A stretch of 19,699 nt of DNA, taken from an uncultured Alphaproteobacteria bacterium. GTDB lineage: Bacteria; Pseudomonadota; Alphaproteobacteria; Rhizobiales; Ancalomicrobiaceae. Location: the NCBI GenBank assembly GCA_937892955.1, contig CALBKH010000074.1:1-19699 (forward strand), read 5' to 3'. The translations under genes and the position numbers were made by a program. The notes beneath the pieces are model-generated. The model made no database searches. It saw only the letters and a list, made by a program, of their open reading frames with translations, and was not told where the DNA came from. How positions within the stretch are numbered: the first letter of the stretch is position 1; each line of letters starts with the position of its first letter. Positions 1 through 5,386 of the stretch are shown in pieces.

Positions 1-138
1 TGAATCACGGCAACGCCCATGCCGGAATCCCCGAACGTTTCGAGCGATTGCCCTGGTCGCGACAGGGCGTCGATTGCATCGGCGCACGCTCTGGCCGATG
101 CTGCGGCCGAATCGTATGCCACCGCGAGACGTTCGACC

Positions 139-1152
139 GTGACCTCCCGCTCCGATCGCACCACCGGCCGCTCGTCGCGCGGCCCGTTGTTGCGCCTGGC
201 GCTCGCCGCCGCGCTCGCCGTGAGCGCGGCGGCGCCGGCCGGCGCACAGGACTCGTCGACGACCCAGGTCCGGCGCGCCCGCCCGCTGCGCCTCGGCATC
301 CTCGCCGACGGCCTGCCCGCCGCCGCGATCGATCGGGTCGAACCGTTCCGTCTGCGCCTCGCCGAGACCCTCGGGGTCGACGTCGGCACCCGCACCTTTT
401 CCGACGAACGCGCGCTGATCGACGCCTTCGCCGCCGGGCGGGTCGACTACGCCCCGTTGACCGCGAGCGGCTACGCCATGGCCTGGCGGTTGTGCGGCTG
501 CGTCGAGCCGCTGGCGGCGCCGCGGGCGCACGACGGCTCGACCGGATGGCGCATCGTCGTGGTGGTGCCGACCGGCAGCACCTCCGAGAAGCTCCCCGAC
601 CTCGCCGGCAAGCGCCTCGGCGTATCGGGCGAGGGGTCGATCGGCGGACGTCGTCTCGCCCTGCGCCTCATGGTCCCACAGATGGGGAAGGACGTCGTGG
701 CGCCGAGCCTCGAAGTCTTCGACAACCCGCGGTCGGCGGTGAAAGCCGTTCTCGAACGGCGGATCGACGCCGCCGTCGCCTGGTCGACGCTCGAAGGCGA
801 CGTCGCCGAGGGCTACGGCCGCGGCACGCTGCACGACATGGTGGCGGCGGGCGAACTGGCGATGACCGACGTCCGCGTCCTCTGGGCCTCGACGGTGATG
901 CCACACGGCCCCCACACGGTGCGGTCCGATCTCGCCGAAGGCCCGAAGCGACGCATGCGCGACATGCTCGTCGATCTCGACGAGGTCGATCCCGACGCCT
1001 ACGACGCGATCGAGCCGGTCCATGCCGGCGGCTTCCTGCGCATCGGCCACGCCGCCTATGCGCCCTTCGTCGACCTCGTCACGCCGCGCGAGTCGACGAG
1101 CGAACCCGCTCCGGCGGCCCCGCGGACCACCGGATCGACGCCGCCCGGCTGA
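139..1152 (+). CDS. PhnD-like periplasmic substrate-binding protein (phosphate/phosphonate-type ABC family)
   Basis: The product (337 aa from GTG 139) looks like the soluble binding component of a phosphate/phosphonate-type ABC importer (PhnD-like fold, periplasmic). From GTG 139 it begins with a textbook signal peptide: an Arg-rich n-region, the hydrophobic stretch LLRLALAAALAVSAAAP, and a likely cut after AGAQ. The mature part opens with a beta strand (RLGILAD), then has the family's ALIDAFAAGRVDYAPL segment and ends with a GGFLRIGHAAYAPF segment, typical of PhnD-like proteins. An in-frame ATG at 19 would add 40 non-hydrophobic residues before the signal peptide, so GTG 139 is preferred; neither start has a clear Shine-Dalgarno. 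No permease or ATPase gene is adjacent, so the ligand is unknown and it may serve a sensor rather than a transporter. The C-terminal tail is Pro/Ala/Thr-rich. It converges on the pilus gene at 1220. Confidence 0.75.
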   Translation: MTSRSDRTTGRSSRGPLLRLALAAALAVSAAAPAGAQDSSTTQVRRARPLRLGILADGLPAAAIDRVEPFRLRLAETLGVDVGTRTFSDERALIDAFAAGRVDYAPLTASGYAMAWRLCGCVEPLAAPRAHDGSTGWRIVVVVPTGSTSEKLPDLAGKRLGVSGEGSIGGRRLALRLMVPQMGKDVVAPSLEVFDNPRSAVKAVLERRIDAAVAWSTLEGDVAEGYGRGTLHDMVAAGELAMTDVRVLWASTVMPHGPHTVRSDLAEGPKRRMRDMLVDLDEVDPDAYDAIEPVHAGGFLRIGHAAYAPFVDLVTPRESTSEPAPAAPRTTGSTPPG

Positions 1153-1158
1153 GTGTCG

Positions 1159-1215
1159 CCCGGCCGAGCGTCGTCGGCAATGCCACCCCGGCCGAGCGTC
1201 GTCGGCAATGCCACC
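1159..1215. repeat. 28-bp tandem direct repeat, two perfect copies, in a convergent intergenic gap
   Basis: Positions 1159-1186 and 1187-1214 are identical 28-mers that begin CCCGGCCGAGCG and end GGCAATGCCAC; identity runs one base further, to 1215. The 15 bases at 1144-1158 match the first 15 of the unit at 13 positions, so a decayed third copy seems to overlap the stop codon of the binding-protein gene. The array fills almost the whole 67-bp gap between two convergent genes. No function can be assigned. Confidence 0.85.
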
Positions 1216-1219
1216 GACG

Positions 1220-1807
1220 TCAGTTCGGGTACGGGTAGTCGATCTTGGGGGAGATGCGCGGCCTCAGATAGGCGACGTCGGCCATGGTGATCGATGTGCC
1301 GCCGAGGATGTCCTGCATGAAGGTCGAGAAGGTCGAGGTGTAGGTGTACTGCACCTGGGTGACGACCAACTGCTGGCCGTCGCTGACCAACCCGCTCGGG
1401 ATGGTGATCGGTGGTGCCGAATTGACCGTCCAGGCGGTGGCGTTCTGGCCGACGCTCCAGGCGGTCTTGAACCCGCCGGAGGTGGTGTAGTTCACCGACG
1501 ACACCACCAGTTTCACGCCGGAGGCGCTGTAGGGCGTCATGATCGCCGTCGTCGCCGCCAGAATGTTGGTCATCTCCGAGGTCGAGATCGTCGCCACCTG
1601 CGACACCAGGTCGCCGAGCGCGTTGGCCGTGTGACTGACCTTCCGATAGATCGTCAGGGCCTGCGACAATTCGTTGCCGGCGATGAAGAGAGTGAGGAGG
1701 ATCGGCAGCAGCAGTGCGAATTCGACCGCCGAGACCGCCCGACGGTCGCGCGCGAACCGCGCCGCTGCCCGTCCGATCGAGCCGAGTGAGAAGCGTCGAC
1801 GCTTCAT
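1220..1807 (-). CDS. TadE/TadG-family pilus assembly protein (pseudopilin-like), second of the pair
   Basis: A 195-aa protein with the TadE-type N-terminus: a basic stretch followed by RRAVSAVEFALLLPILLTLF, one membrane segment at about residues 25-48, then a periplasmic domain of mostly beta character. TadE-type proteins are minor pseudopilins of Tad pili, cut by the CpaA/TadV peptidase and needed for pilus assembly. The start at 1807 has a GAGGAG ribosome site a few bases upstream, and the gene lies 11 bases after the preceding TadE-type gene, so the two are co-transcribed. The same frame stays open far upstream (GC-rich artefact), but the signal region fixes this start. The residue at the expected cleavage position (-1) is Ala24 rather than the usual Gly. 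It lacks the large vWA-containing middle of TadG. Confidence 0.85.
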   Translation of the reverse strand: MKRRRFSLGSIGRAAARFARDRRAVSAVEFALLLPILLTLFIAGNELSQALTIYRKVSHTANALGDLVSQVATISTSEMTNILAATTAIMTPYSASGVKLVVSSVNYTTSGGFKTAWSVGQNATAWTVNSAPPITIPSGLVSDGQQLVVTQVQYTYTSTFSTFMQDILGGTSITMADVAYLRPRISPKIDYPYPN

Positions 1808-1818
1808 GTCGTGTCTCC

Positions 1819-2412
1819 TCACCACGGGAAGGGTTCGTTGCGGAAGGTCGAGACGCCCGACAACAAGCGAGTTCCGTTCGCCAGGTTCGCCAGGTCGAGA
1901 CCGAGCTTGTTGAAATAGAGCGGGTAGGGATAGAACGCGCGAACCACGACGATCTGGCTCGATCCGCCCATCTGGAAGGTGAAGCCCGACGTGTCGAAGT
2001 TCTTGTCGGCGTCGATCGGCATCGACGTGTTGGCCGACGTGAAGTTCGTGTAGATCTTCGCGTCGATCGTCAGGTTGGCGCAGTTGAAGAGAACATAGAG
2101 CCGGTTGCAGACCTGGGTCTTGAACGCCGCCTCGTCGTAACCGCTGGCCTGCGCCTGACCGGTGCGGATGAGGCGGCCGGCATCGGCGACCGCCGTGTCG
2201 AGGATCTGTCCGGCGAGGAAGCACAGGGCGGATTCGAAGATCGCGCCGACCAGAGCCAGGAACGGTAGGGCGAGGATGCCGAATTCCACCGCGGTCGCCG
2301 CGCCCCGGTCGGTGACGATCCGGCTCCCGAGCGTCCGCCGGAGGGTGCGTCGGACGAGTTCGGCGGGCGTCACCGCCGATGTGGGCGTGCTCTTCGCCGG
2401 CCCTCTCCACAT
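1819..2412 (-). CDS. TadE-family pilus assembly protein, first of the pair
   Basis: A 197-aa protein with a 36-residue basic N-terminal stretch, then DRGAATAVEFGILALPFLAL, which is the TadE signature: conserved Glu (E43) followed by a hydrophobic helix to about residue 65. The rest is a predicted periplasmic domain with two Cys in VCNRLYVLFNCAN that could form a disulfide. Its role is likely that of a minor pseudopilin of the Tad machine encoded on the other strand. The start ATG at 2412 has GGAG upstream, and the stop is 11 bases before the next TadE-type start, suggesting translational pairing. The 134-bp gap upstream contains a palindrome cluster and a hairpin. As in its partner, Ala rather than Gly sits at -1 of the standard cleavage register; Gly37 is at -2. 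Confidence 0.87.
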   Translation of the reverse strand: MWRGPAKSTPTSAVTPAELVRRTLRRTLGSRIVTDRGAATAVEFGILALPFLALVGAIFESALCFLAGQILDTAVADAGRLIRTGQAQASGYDEAAFKTQVCNRLYVLFNCANLTIDAKIYTNFTSANTSMPIDADKNFDTSGFTFQMGGSSQIVVVRAFYPYPLYFNKLGLDLANLANGTRLLSGVSTFRNEPFPW

Positions 2413-2495
2413 GTCGTCTCACTCCGAAGGCTCGCCGCACGCTTCTAAGATCGGCGGCTCGTTTCGCGTGAGAATGATCGGTAAAGCTGAAAATT

Positions 2496-2512
2496 CGGTT
2501 CAGAACCGGTTC
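2496..2512. promoter_or_regulatory. Overlapping palindromes CGGTTC-A-GAACCG and GAACCGGTTC
   Basis: Two dyads share a half: CGGTTC A GAACCG at 2496-2508 and the perfect 10-mer GAACCGGTTC at 2503-2512. They lie 84-100 bases upstream of the TadE start at 2412. The same AGAACC/GGTTCT half occurs in the 16-bp palindrome at 3678-3693 and just before the pilin ribosome site. An operator is a reasonable reading, as is an RNA hairpin within the minus-strand transcript; neither is shown. Confidence 0.4.
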
Positions 2513-2526
2513 GACCCCTTGGGAGA

Positions 2527-2544
2527 CGCTCCGCTGCGGAGGCG
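2527..2544 (-). terminator. Hairpin directly after the CpaC-N-like gene, attenuator or weak terminator
   Basis: Just past the stop codon of the gene ending at 2547 lies CGCTCCGC-T-GCGGAGGCG (2527-2544), a GC-rich stem with a tiny loop and one bulge. There is no T-run after it on the minus strand, so it may only reduce read-through into the TadE pair or protect the RNA end. Confidence 0.35.
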
Positions 2545-2546
2545 CG

Positions 2547-2999
2547 TCACGGCGTCGCCGCGGATTGCTGGCCGAGGCCGGTGCGGGCAGTGGTCTGGGT
2601 CTGGGCCGCGCCGAAGAACTCGGCGTTGTCGCCCGGCTCCAGGGTCGCATTGCAGTTGGGCGTGCAGGAATAGGTGAAGCGGCTGGCGCCGCGCTGCACC
2701 GTGACGTAGCCCTGCTGCGGCTTTTCGACGTTGACCAGTTCGTCGGCGATCAACTGCCCCTTGGCGTCGAGGACGACGAGATTGGTGATGCCGCTCATCT
2801 TGCCGGTGATCACCAGGGTCTGGCGATCCTGGACGGTCGCATCGGCGATCGCCGGATTGCCGATCACCACGGTCGCGGCCGGGGCGGAGATGCGCATCAC
2901 CTTCGCCCGGTCGATGATCACCGAGATCGGATCCTTGGCCTGGACACCGCTCGCGGTGGCGATCGTCACGGCGATCGCGAGGAGGATAGGGTGATGCAC
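2547..2999 (-). CDS. Stand-alone CpaC N-terminal-domain protein (pilus assembly protein, secretin N-domain-like)
   Basis: From GTG 2999 the product is 150 aa with a clean signal peptide (PILLAIAVTIATASGVQA, likely cut after residue 21). Residues 24-92 are the secretin-associated pilus N-terminal domain: a beta-rich segment with VIGNPAIADATV and the turn KMSGITNLVVLDAKGQ. The secretin encoded at 5387 has the matching pieces VSDPKVADAVV and KFGTTNIIVFGAAGR, so this looks like a paralogue of that domain without the secretin barrel. A CxxxC pair (C112, C116) follows, plausible as a disulfide in the periplasm. The start is decided by the signal peptide and a GAGGG site just upstream, which lies in the palindrome CCTCG-TT-CGAGG (3009-3020). 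It heads the minus-strand cluster with the TadE genes and is divergent from the pilin. Its exact task is not known to me; a periplasmic helper of the Tad channel is the likely role. Confidence 0.8.
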   Translation of the reverse strand: MHHPILLAIAVTIATASGVQAKDPISVIIDRAKVMRISAPAATVVIGNPAIADATVQDRQTLVITGKMSGITNLVVLDAKGQLIADELVNVEKPQQGYVTVQRGASRFTYSCTPNCNATLEPGDNAEFFGAAQTQTTARTGLGQQSAATP

Positions 3000-3051
3000 G
3001 GCAATGGCCCTCGTTCGAGGAAATCGAGTGGACCGATCCTGCCTTTTCTTG

Positions 3052-3067
3052 GTGAACGAAGGCTTAA
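3052..3067 (-). promoter_or_regulatory. CtrA-like box TTAA-N7-TTCAC upstream of the CpaC-N-like gene
   Basis: On the minus strand the sequence reads TTAA-GCCTTCG-TTCAC, one mismatch from the CtrA consensus TTAA-N7-TTAAC. It lies 53-68 bases before the GTG start at 2999, a normal place for an activator or repressor site. CtrA controls pilus genes in Caulobacter; binding here is inferred only. Confidence 0.4.
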
Positions 3068-3371
3068 GGGCCGCCGGCGGTTCCGGTGGGGCGCCCACCT
3101 TTTCTCCGCTGCACCGCCCGGCATCGCCGCCGCCTCGCGCGCACGACGCGTACCGTAGCGCCCGATGTCCTTCGCCACCGGAGCCGGCCACGGCGTCACC
3201 GCGCGGCGATGGCGGCGACCCCCTGCCGTAGAGGAAGGGCCGGGCCGCGAAGAACCTCTCGACCGGTCTCCATCCTCAACTCTTCGTTAGGCATGGGGCG
3301 GATTCCGGCGAGGGATATTTCGATAACCATCCCGGTTTACCTGGTCTTAGAGGGAGGGGGGTATGTTCGGG

Positions 3372-3415
3372 TCAGACTTCGAGAGACCGACGGAGCAAGC
3401 GGTCCGAAGGTCTGA
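3372..3415 (+). other. Inverted repeat in the pilin leader
   Basis: TCAGACTTCG (3372-3381) can pair with CGAAGGTCTGA (3405-3415) with a single bulged base, closing a 23-base loop. It ends 17 bases before the pilin ribosome site GAGGAG (3433-3438). If transcribed it would make a 5' leader hairpin that could stabilise this abundant mRNA or tune translation; it may also be a DNA operator. Confidence 0.35.
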
Positions 3416-3445
3416 TGTACCGTGTAGAACCTGAGGAGCTGTAAG

Positions 3446-3607
3446 ATGACCATGTTCGCCCGTTTCCTGAAGGACGAGTCCGGCGCCACCGCGATCGAGT
3501 ACGGCCTGATCGCCTCGCTGGTCGCCGTCGCGATCATCACCGGTGCCGGCGCGCTCGGCAACAACCTGAACAACACCTTCAAGAACCTCGCCGGCAACAT
3601 GAAGTGA
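3446..3607 (+). CDS. Flp-family type IVb pilin precursor
   Basis: The major pilin subunit of the Tad pilus, 53 aa. It has the short leader MTMFARFLKDESG, then ATAIEYGLIASLVAVAII: cleavage after Gly13 gives the Flp hallmark Glu5-Tyr6 in the mature protein, followed by the hydrophobic assembly helix. The mature pilin would be 40 residues, usual for this family. GAGGAG (3433-3438) sits 7 bases before the ATG; a second in-frame ATG at 3452 is a less well placed alternative. Its processing enzyme is encoded next (3801). A strong terminator directly downstream makes it a single-gene unit, which fits the large excess of pilin needed over machine parts. Asn-rich C-terminus (NNLNNTF) is common in alphaproteobacterial Flp pilins. 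Only one pilin copy is present in the window. Confidence 0.95.
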   Translation: MTMFARFLKDESGATAIEYGLIASLVAVAIITGAGALGNNLNNTFKNLAGNMK

Positions 3608-3633
3608 GGTTTCGTCGTCGGTCCGACACGATG

Positions 3634-3670
3634 GAGGCGGGAACCGCGGGTTCCCGCCTCTTTCGTTTCT
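3634..3670 (+). terminator. Strong intrinsic terminator after the pilin gene
   Basis: A perfect 12-bp stem, GAGGCGGGAACC (3634-3645) and GGTTCCCGCCTC (3649-3660), closes a 3-base loop and is followed by the T-rich stretch TTTCGTTTCT. It starts 26 bases after the pilin stop codon and should separate pilin transcription from cpaA. Confidence 0.9.
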
Positions 3671-3677
3671 GCGCCGA

Positions 3678-3693
3678 TAGAACCCGGGTTCTA
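3678..3693. promoter_or_regulatory. Perfect 16-bp palindrome TAGAACCCGGGTTCTA
   Basis: A perfect dyad 7 bases past the terminator tail and about 108 bases upstream of cpaA. Its half TAGAACC recurs at 3425-3431 right before the pilin ribosome site, and AGAACC/GGTTC halves recur at 2496-2512. It is not followed by a T-run, so a protein-binding site for control of cpaA is more likely than a second terminator. No known regulator's consensus is recognised. Confidence 0.45.
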
Positions 3694-3800
3694 CGCGAAC
3701 CCGTCGGAGCCGTTTACGTCACCTTCAGCAGCCCGTGAGACGATGGACCGTCGCCCGAGCGTCGGTACGTCCGCGCTCGAGGCCGCAGCCCGGGGAGAAC

Positions 3801-4310
3801 ATGATGACGCAGGTGTTGTCGGCGGTGGTGGTTCTGGTGTTCCCGGTCCTGTTGGTATGGGCCGCGGTCACCGACTTCATGACGATGACCATCGCCAACC
3901 GTGTCTCGGTCGGGCTCTTCCTCGCCGGCCTGCTCGCCCTGGCGATCTCCGGTGTGCCGTTGGCCGTCTTCGGCGCCCACCTCGGCGCCGCCGCGCTGGT
4001 CTTCGCCATCGGTTTCGCCTGTTTCGCCTTCGGCTGGATGGGCGGCGGCGACGTCAAATTCGCTGCGGCCGTGGTGCTCTGGCTCGGTTGGGAGCATCTC
4101 CTCGACTATGCCGTCACCTTTTCCGTCTACGGCGGTCTCCTGACCCTCCTGGCACTCTTCTCCGACCGCGTGCTCGATCCGCTTCCGGTCCTCAAGGTCG
4201 GGTTCCTCGCCCGCTTCCAGGAGCATCGCCGCGTTCCCTATGGTGTCGCCCTGTCGGCCGCGGGTCTGCAGATCTTCGCCGAGACGTCGTGGATGCGCTT
4301 CTTCGCCTGA
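3801..4310 (+). CDS. cpaA: Prepilin peptidase CpaA/TadV (A24 family)
   Basis: An inner-membrane aspartic peptidase that removes the leader of the Flp prepilin and of TadE-type pseudopilins. The 169-aa protein has about five hydrophobic helices and the two family aspartates: D25 in TDFMTMTIANR and D84 in GGGDVKF, which are the A24 active-site residues. It lacks the N-terminal methylase part of PilD-type enzymes, as expected for CpaA/TadV. The start ATG at 3801 follows GGGGAG (3792-3797); an ATG immediately after (3804) is equally possible, while an in-frame upstream ATG (3735) adds a basic segment without ribosome site. The 231-bp gap to cpaB suggests that cpaB has its own promoter. A GGCGCG/CGCGCC inverted repeat at 4350-4371 could be a weak terminator but has no T-run. 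Confidence 0.93.
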   Translation: MMTQVLSAVVVLVFPVLLVWAAVTDFMTMTIANRVSVGLFLAGLLALAISGVPLAVFGAHLGAAALVFAIGFACFAFGWMGGGDVKFAAAVVLWLGWEHLLDYAVTFSVYGGLLTLLALFSDRVLDPLPVLKVGFLARFQEHRRVPYGVALSAAGLQIFAETSWMRFFA

Positions 4311-4457
4311 TCCGGCCTCCCGCCGCCCACAGTCTTCGTCGTGTCTCTCGGCGCGCCCCTCCGGACGCGCCCCGGCTCGTTTCGGGTGCGTCTTGACCGC
4401 CCCGGGCCGGCCGTCGGCGGCATTGACGGAATGTTCACGACGTTTCGAGAGATCCCG

Positions 4458-4473
4458 TTAACCATACCTGAAC
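4458..4473 (+). promoter_or_regulatory. CtrA-like box TTAA-N7-TGAAC upstream of cpaB
   Basis: The sequence TTAA-CCATACC-TGAAC differs from the CtrA consensus TTAA-N7-TTAAC at one position and contains the octamer TTAACCAT, described as enriched in alphaproteobacterial cell-cycle promoters. It lies in the 231-bp gap after cpaA, about 70-85 bases before the cpaB start, where control of the seven-gene operon would be expected. I found no clear -35/-10 next to it. Confidence 0.5.
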
Positions 4474-4541
4474 CAATTCCGCCCGACACTGCGCTCCGAT
4501 GGACATCGCGGATGTCCCCTCGTGTTTTCGGGTCTTGGTCC

Positions 4542-5354
4542 ATGAAGGTCACGCGTCTCCTCGTCCTGGCGATCGCCCTGGGCGCCGGCATCGTCGCCGC
4601 GATGCTCGCGGTCAAGATGTCGAACCGTGAACCGGCGCCCGTGCCGGTGGCGGCCGTGCCGGCCGAAGCGCCGCGCCTCGACACCATCGACGTGCTGGTC
4701 GCCTCCAAGGACATCTCGCTCGGCTACCGCATCGCCGCGGGCGATCTCGTCTGGCAGTCCTTCCCCAAGACGGGGGTCGCCGAGGTCTACGTCAATCGCA
4801 TCGCCCAGCCCAATGCCGATCAGGAACTGGTCGGCACGGTGGCGCGGTCGCCCTTCCTGACCGGCGAGCCGGTTCGCGCCCAGCGCCTGATCAAGGCCGA
4901 TCGCGGCTTCATGTCGGTGATCCTGTCGCCGGGCATGCGGGCGAGTGCCGTCGAGGTCAAGGCGGTGTCGACCGCCGGCGGCTTCATCCTGCCCAACGAC
5001 CACGTCGACGTGATCCTGACCCGCGCCGCGCCGAAGGGCGCGAGCGGCGGCGGCGACCCCTACGTCAGCGAAACGGTTCTCAACAACATCCGCGTCCTCG
5101 CTGTCGATCAGCAGCTTTCCGACGGCAAGCCCGACACGGCCGCCATGCTCGCCAAGGACACCGTGACTCTCGAGCTGACGCCGCGCCAGGCCGAGGTCAT
5201 GGCGCAGTCGACCCAGCTCGGCGTGATCTCGCTCGCCCTGCGCTCGCTGCGCGATCGCGACGGGACGCCGATCGAAGAAGAGACCGAGAGCTCCGGCGGC
5301 TCGGTCAAGATGGTGCGTTTCGGCGTGCAGTCGACGGTCTCGATGCGTCGGTGA
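4542..5354 (+). CDS. cpaB: Flp pilus assembly protein CpaB/RcpC
   Basis: A periplasmic, membrane-tethered Tad component that works with the secretin CpaC. The 270-aa product starts with one N-terminal membrane segment (LLVLAIALGAGIVAAMLAV, residues 5-23), then a Pro/Ala linker and an SAF domain beginning TIDVLVASKDISLGYRIAAGDL at about residue 48. The RcpC-type C-terminal domain follows, with VEVKAVSTAGGFILPNDHVDVI and VTLELTPRQAEVMAQ. The start at 4542 places the hydrophobic segment at the N-terminus as is usual, but there is no strong ribosome site; an in-frame ATG at 4512 would add ten residues. It is the first gene of the packed run cpaBCDEF-tadBC, 32 bases before cpaC. Confidence 0.92.
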   Translation: MKVTRLLVLAIALGAGIVAAMLAVKMSNREPAPVPVAAVPAEAPRLDTIDVLVASKDISLGYRIAAGDLVWQSFPKTGVAEVYVNRIAQPNADQELVGTVARSPFLTGEPVRAQRLIKADRGFMSVILSPGMRASAVEVKAVSTAGGFILPNDHVDVILTRAAPKGASGGGDPYVSETVLNNIRVLAVDQQLSDGKPDTAAMLAKDTVTLELTPRQAEVMAQSTQLGVISLALRSLRDRDGTPIEEETESSGGSVKMVRFGVQSTVSMRR

Positions 5355-5386
5355 ACCGGGTGGCATTCGAATTCTGAGGTGGTCGC

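Larger units (their letters stand above)
3000..3445. other. Divergent intergenic region between the CpaC-N-like gene and the Flp pilin
   Basis: These 446 bases hold no convincing gene; open frames crossing it lack ribosome sites and family features. It should carry promoters for both directions. Visible elements are a CtrA-like box (3052-3067, minus), an ATAACCAT octamer (3323-3330, one mismatch to the alphaproteobacterial TTAACCAT half-site), AGAACC at 3251-3256 and TAGAACC at 3425-3431, and an inverted repeat in the pilin leader. I could not identify a consensus -35/-10 pair with normal spacing for the pilin. Confidence 0.6.

Noticed and set aside
1808..2650. Upstream extension of the TadE-type gene that starts at 1807
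   Set aside because: The frame is open but overlaps the first TadE-type gene, and the extension is Arg/Pro-rich. The TadE-like N-terminus and GAGGAG site fix the start at 1807.
3086..3415. A 109-codon frame in the divergent gap before the pilin
   Set aside because: No ribosome site, Arg/Pro-rich shadow composition, and it would run through the pilin leader and its regulatory elements.
4350..4371. GGCGCG/CGCGCC inverted repeat after cpaA as a terminator
   Set aside because: The 10-base loop and lack of a T-run make it weak; such pairs are common by chance at this GC content.
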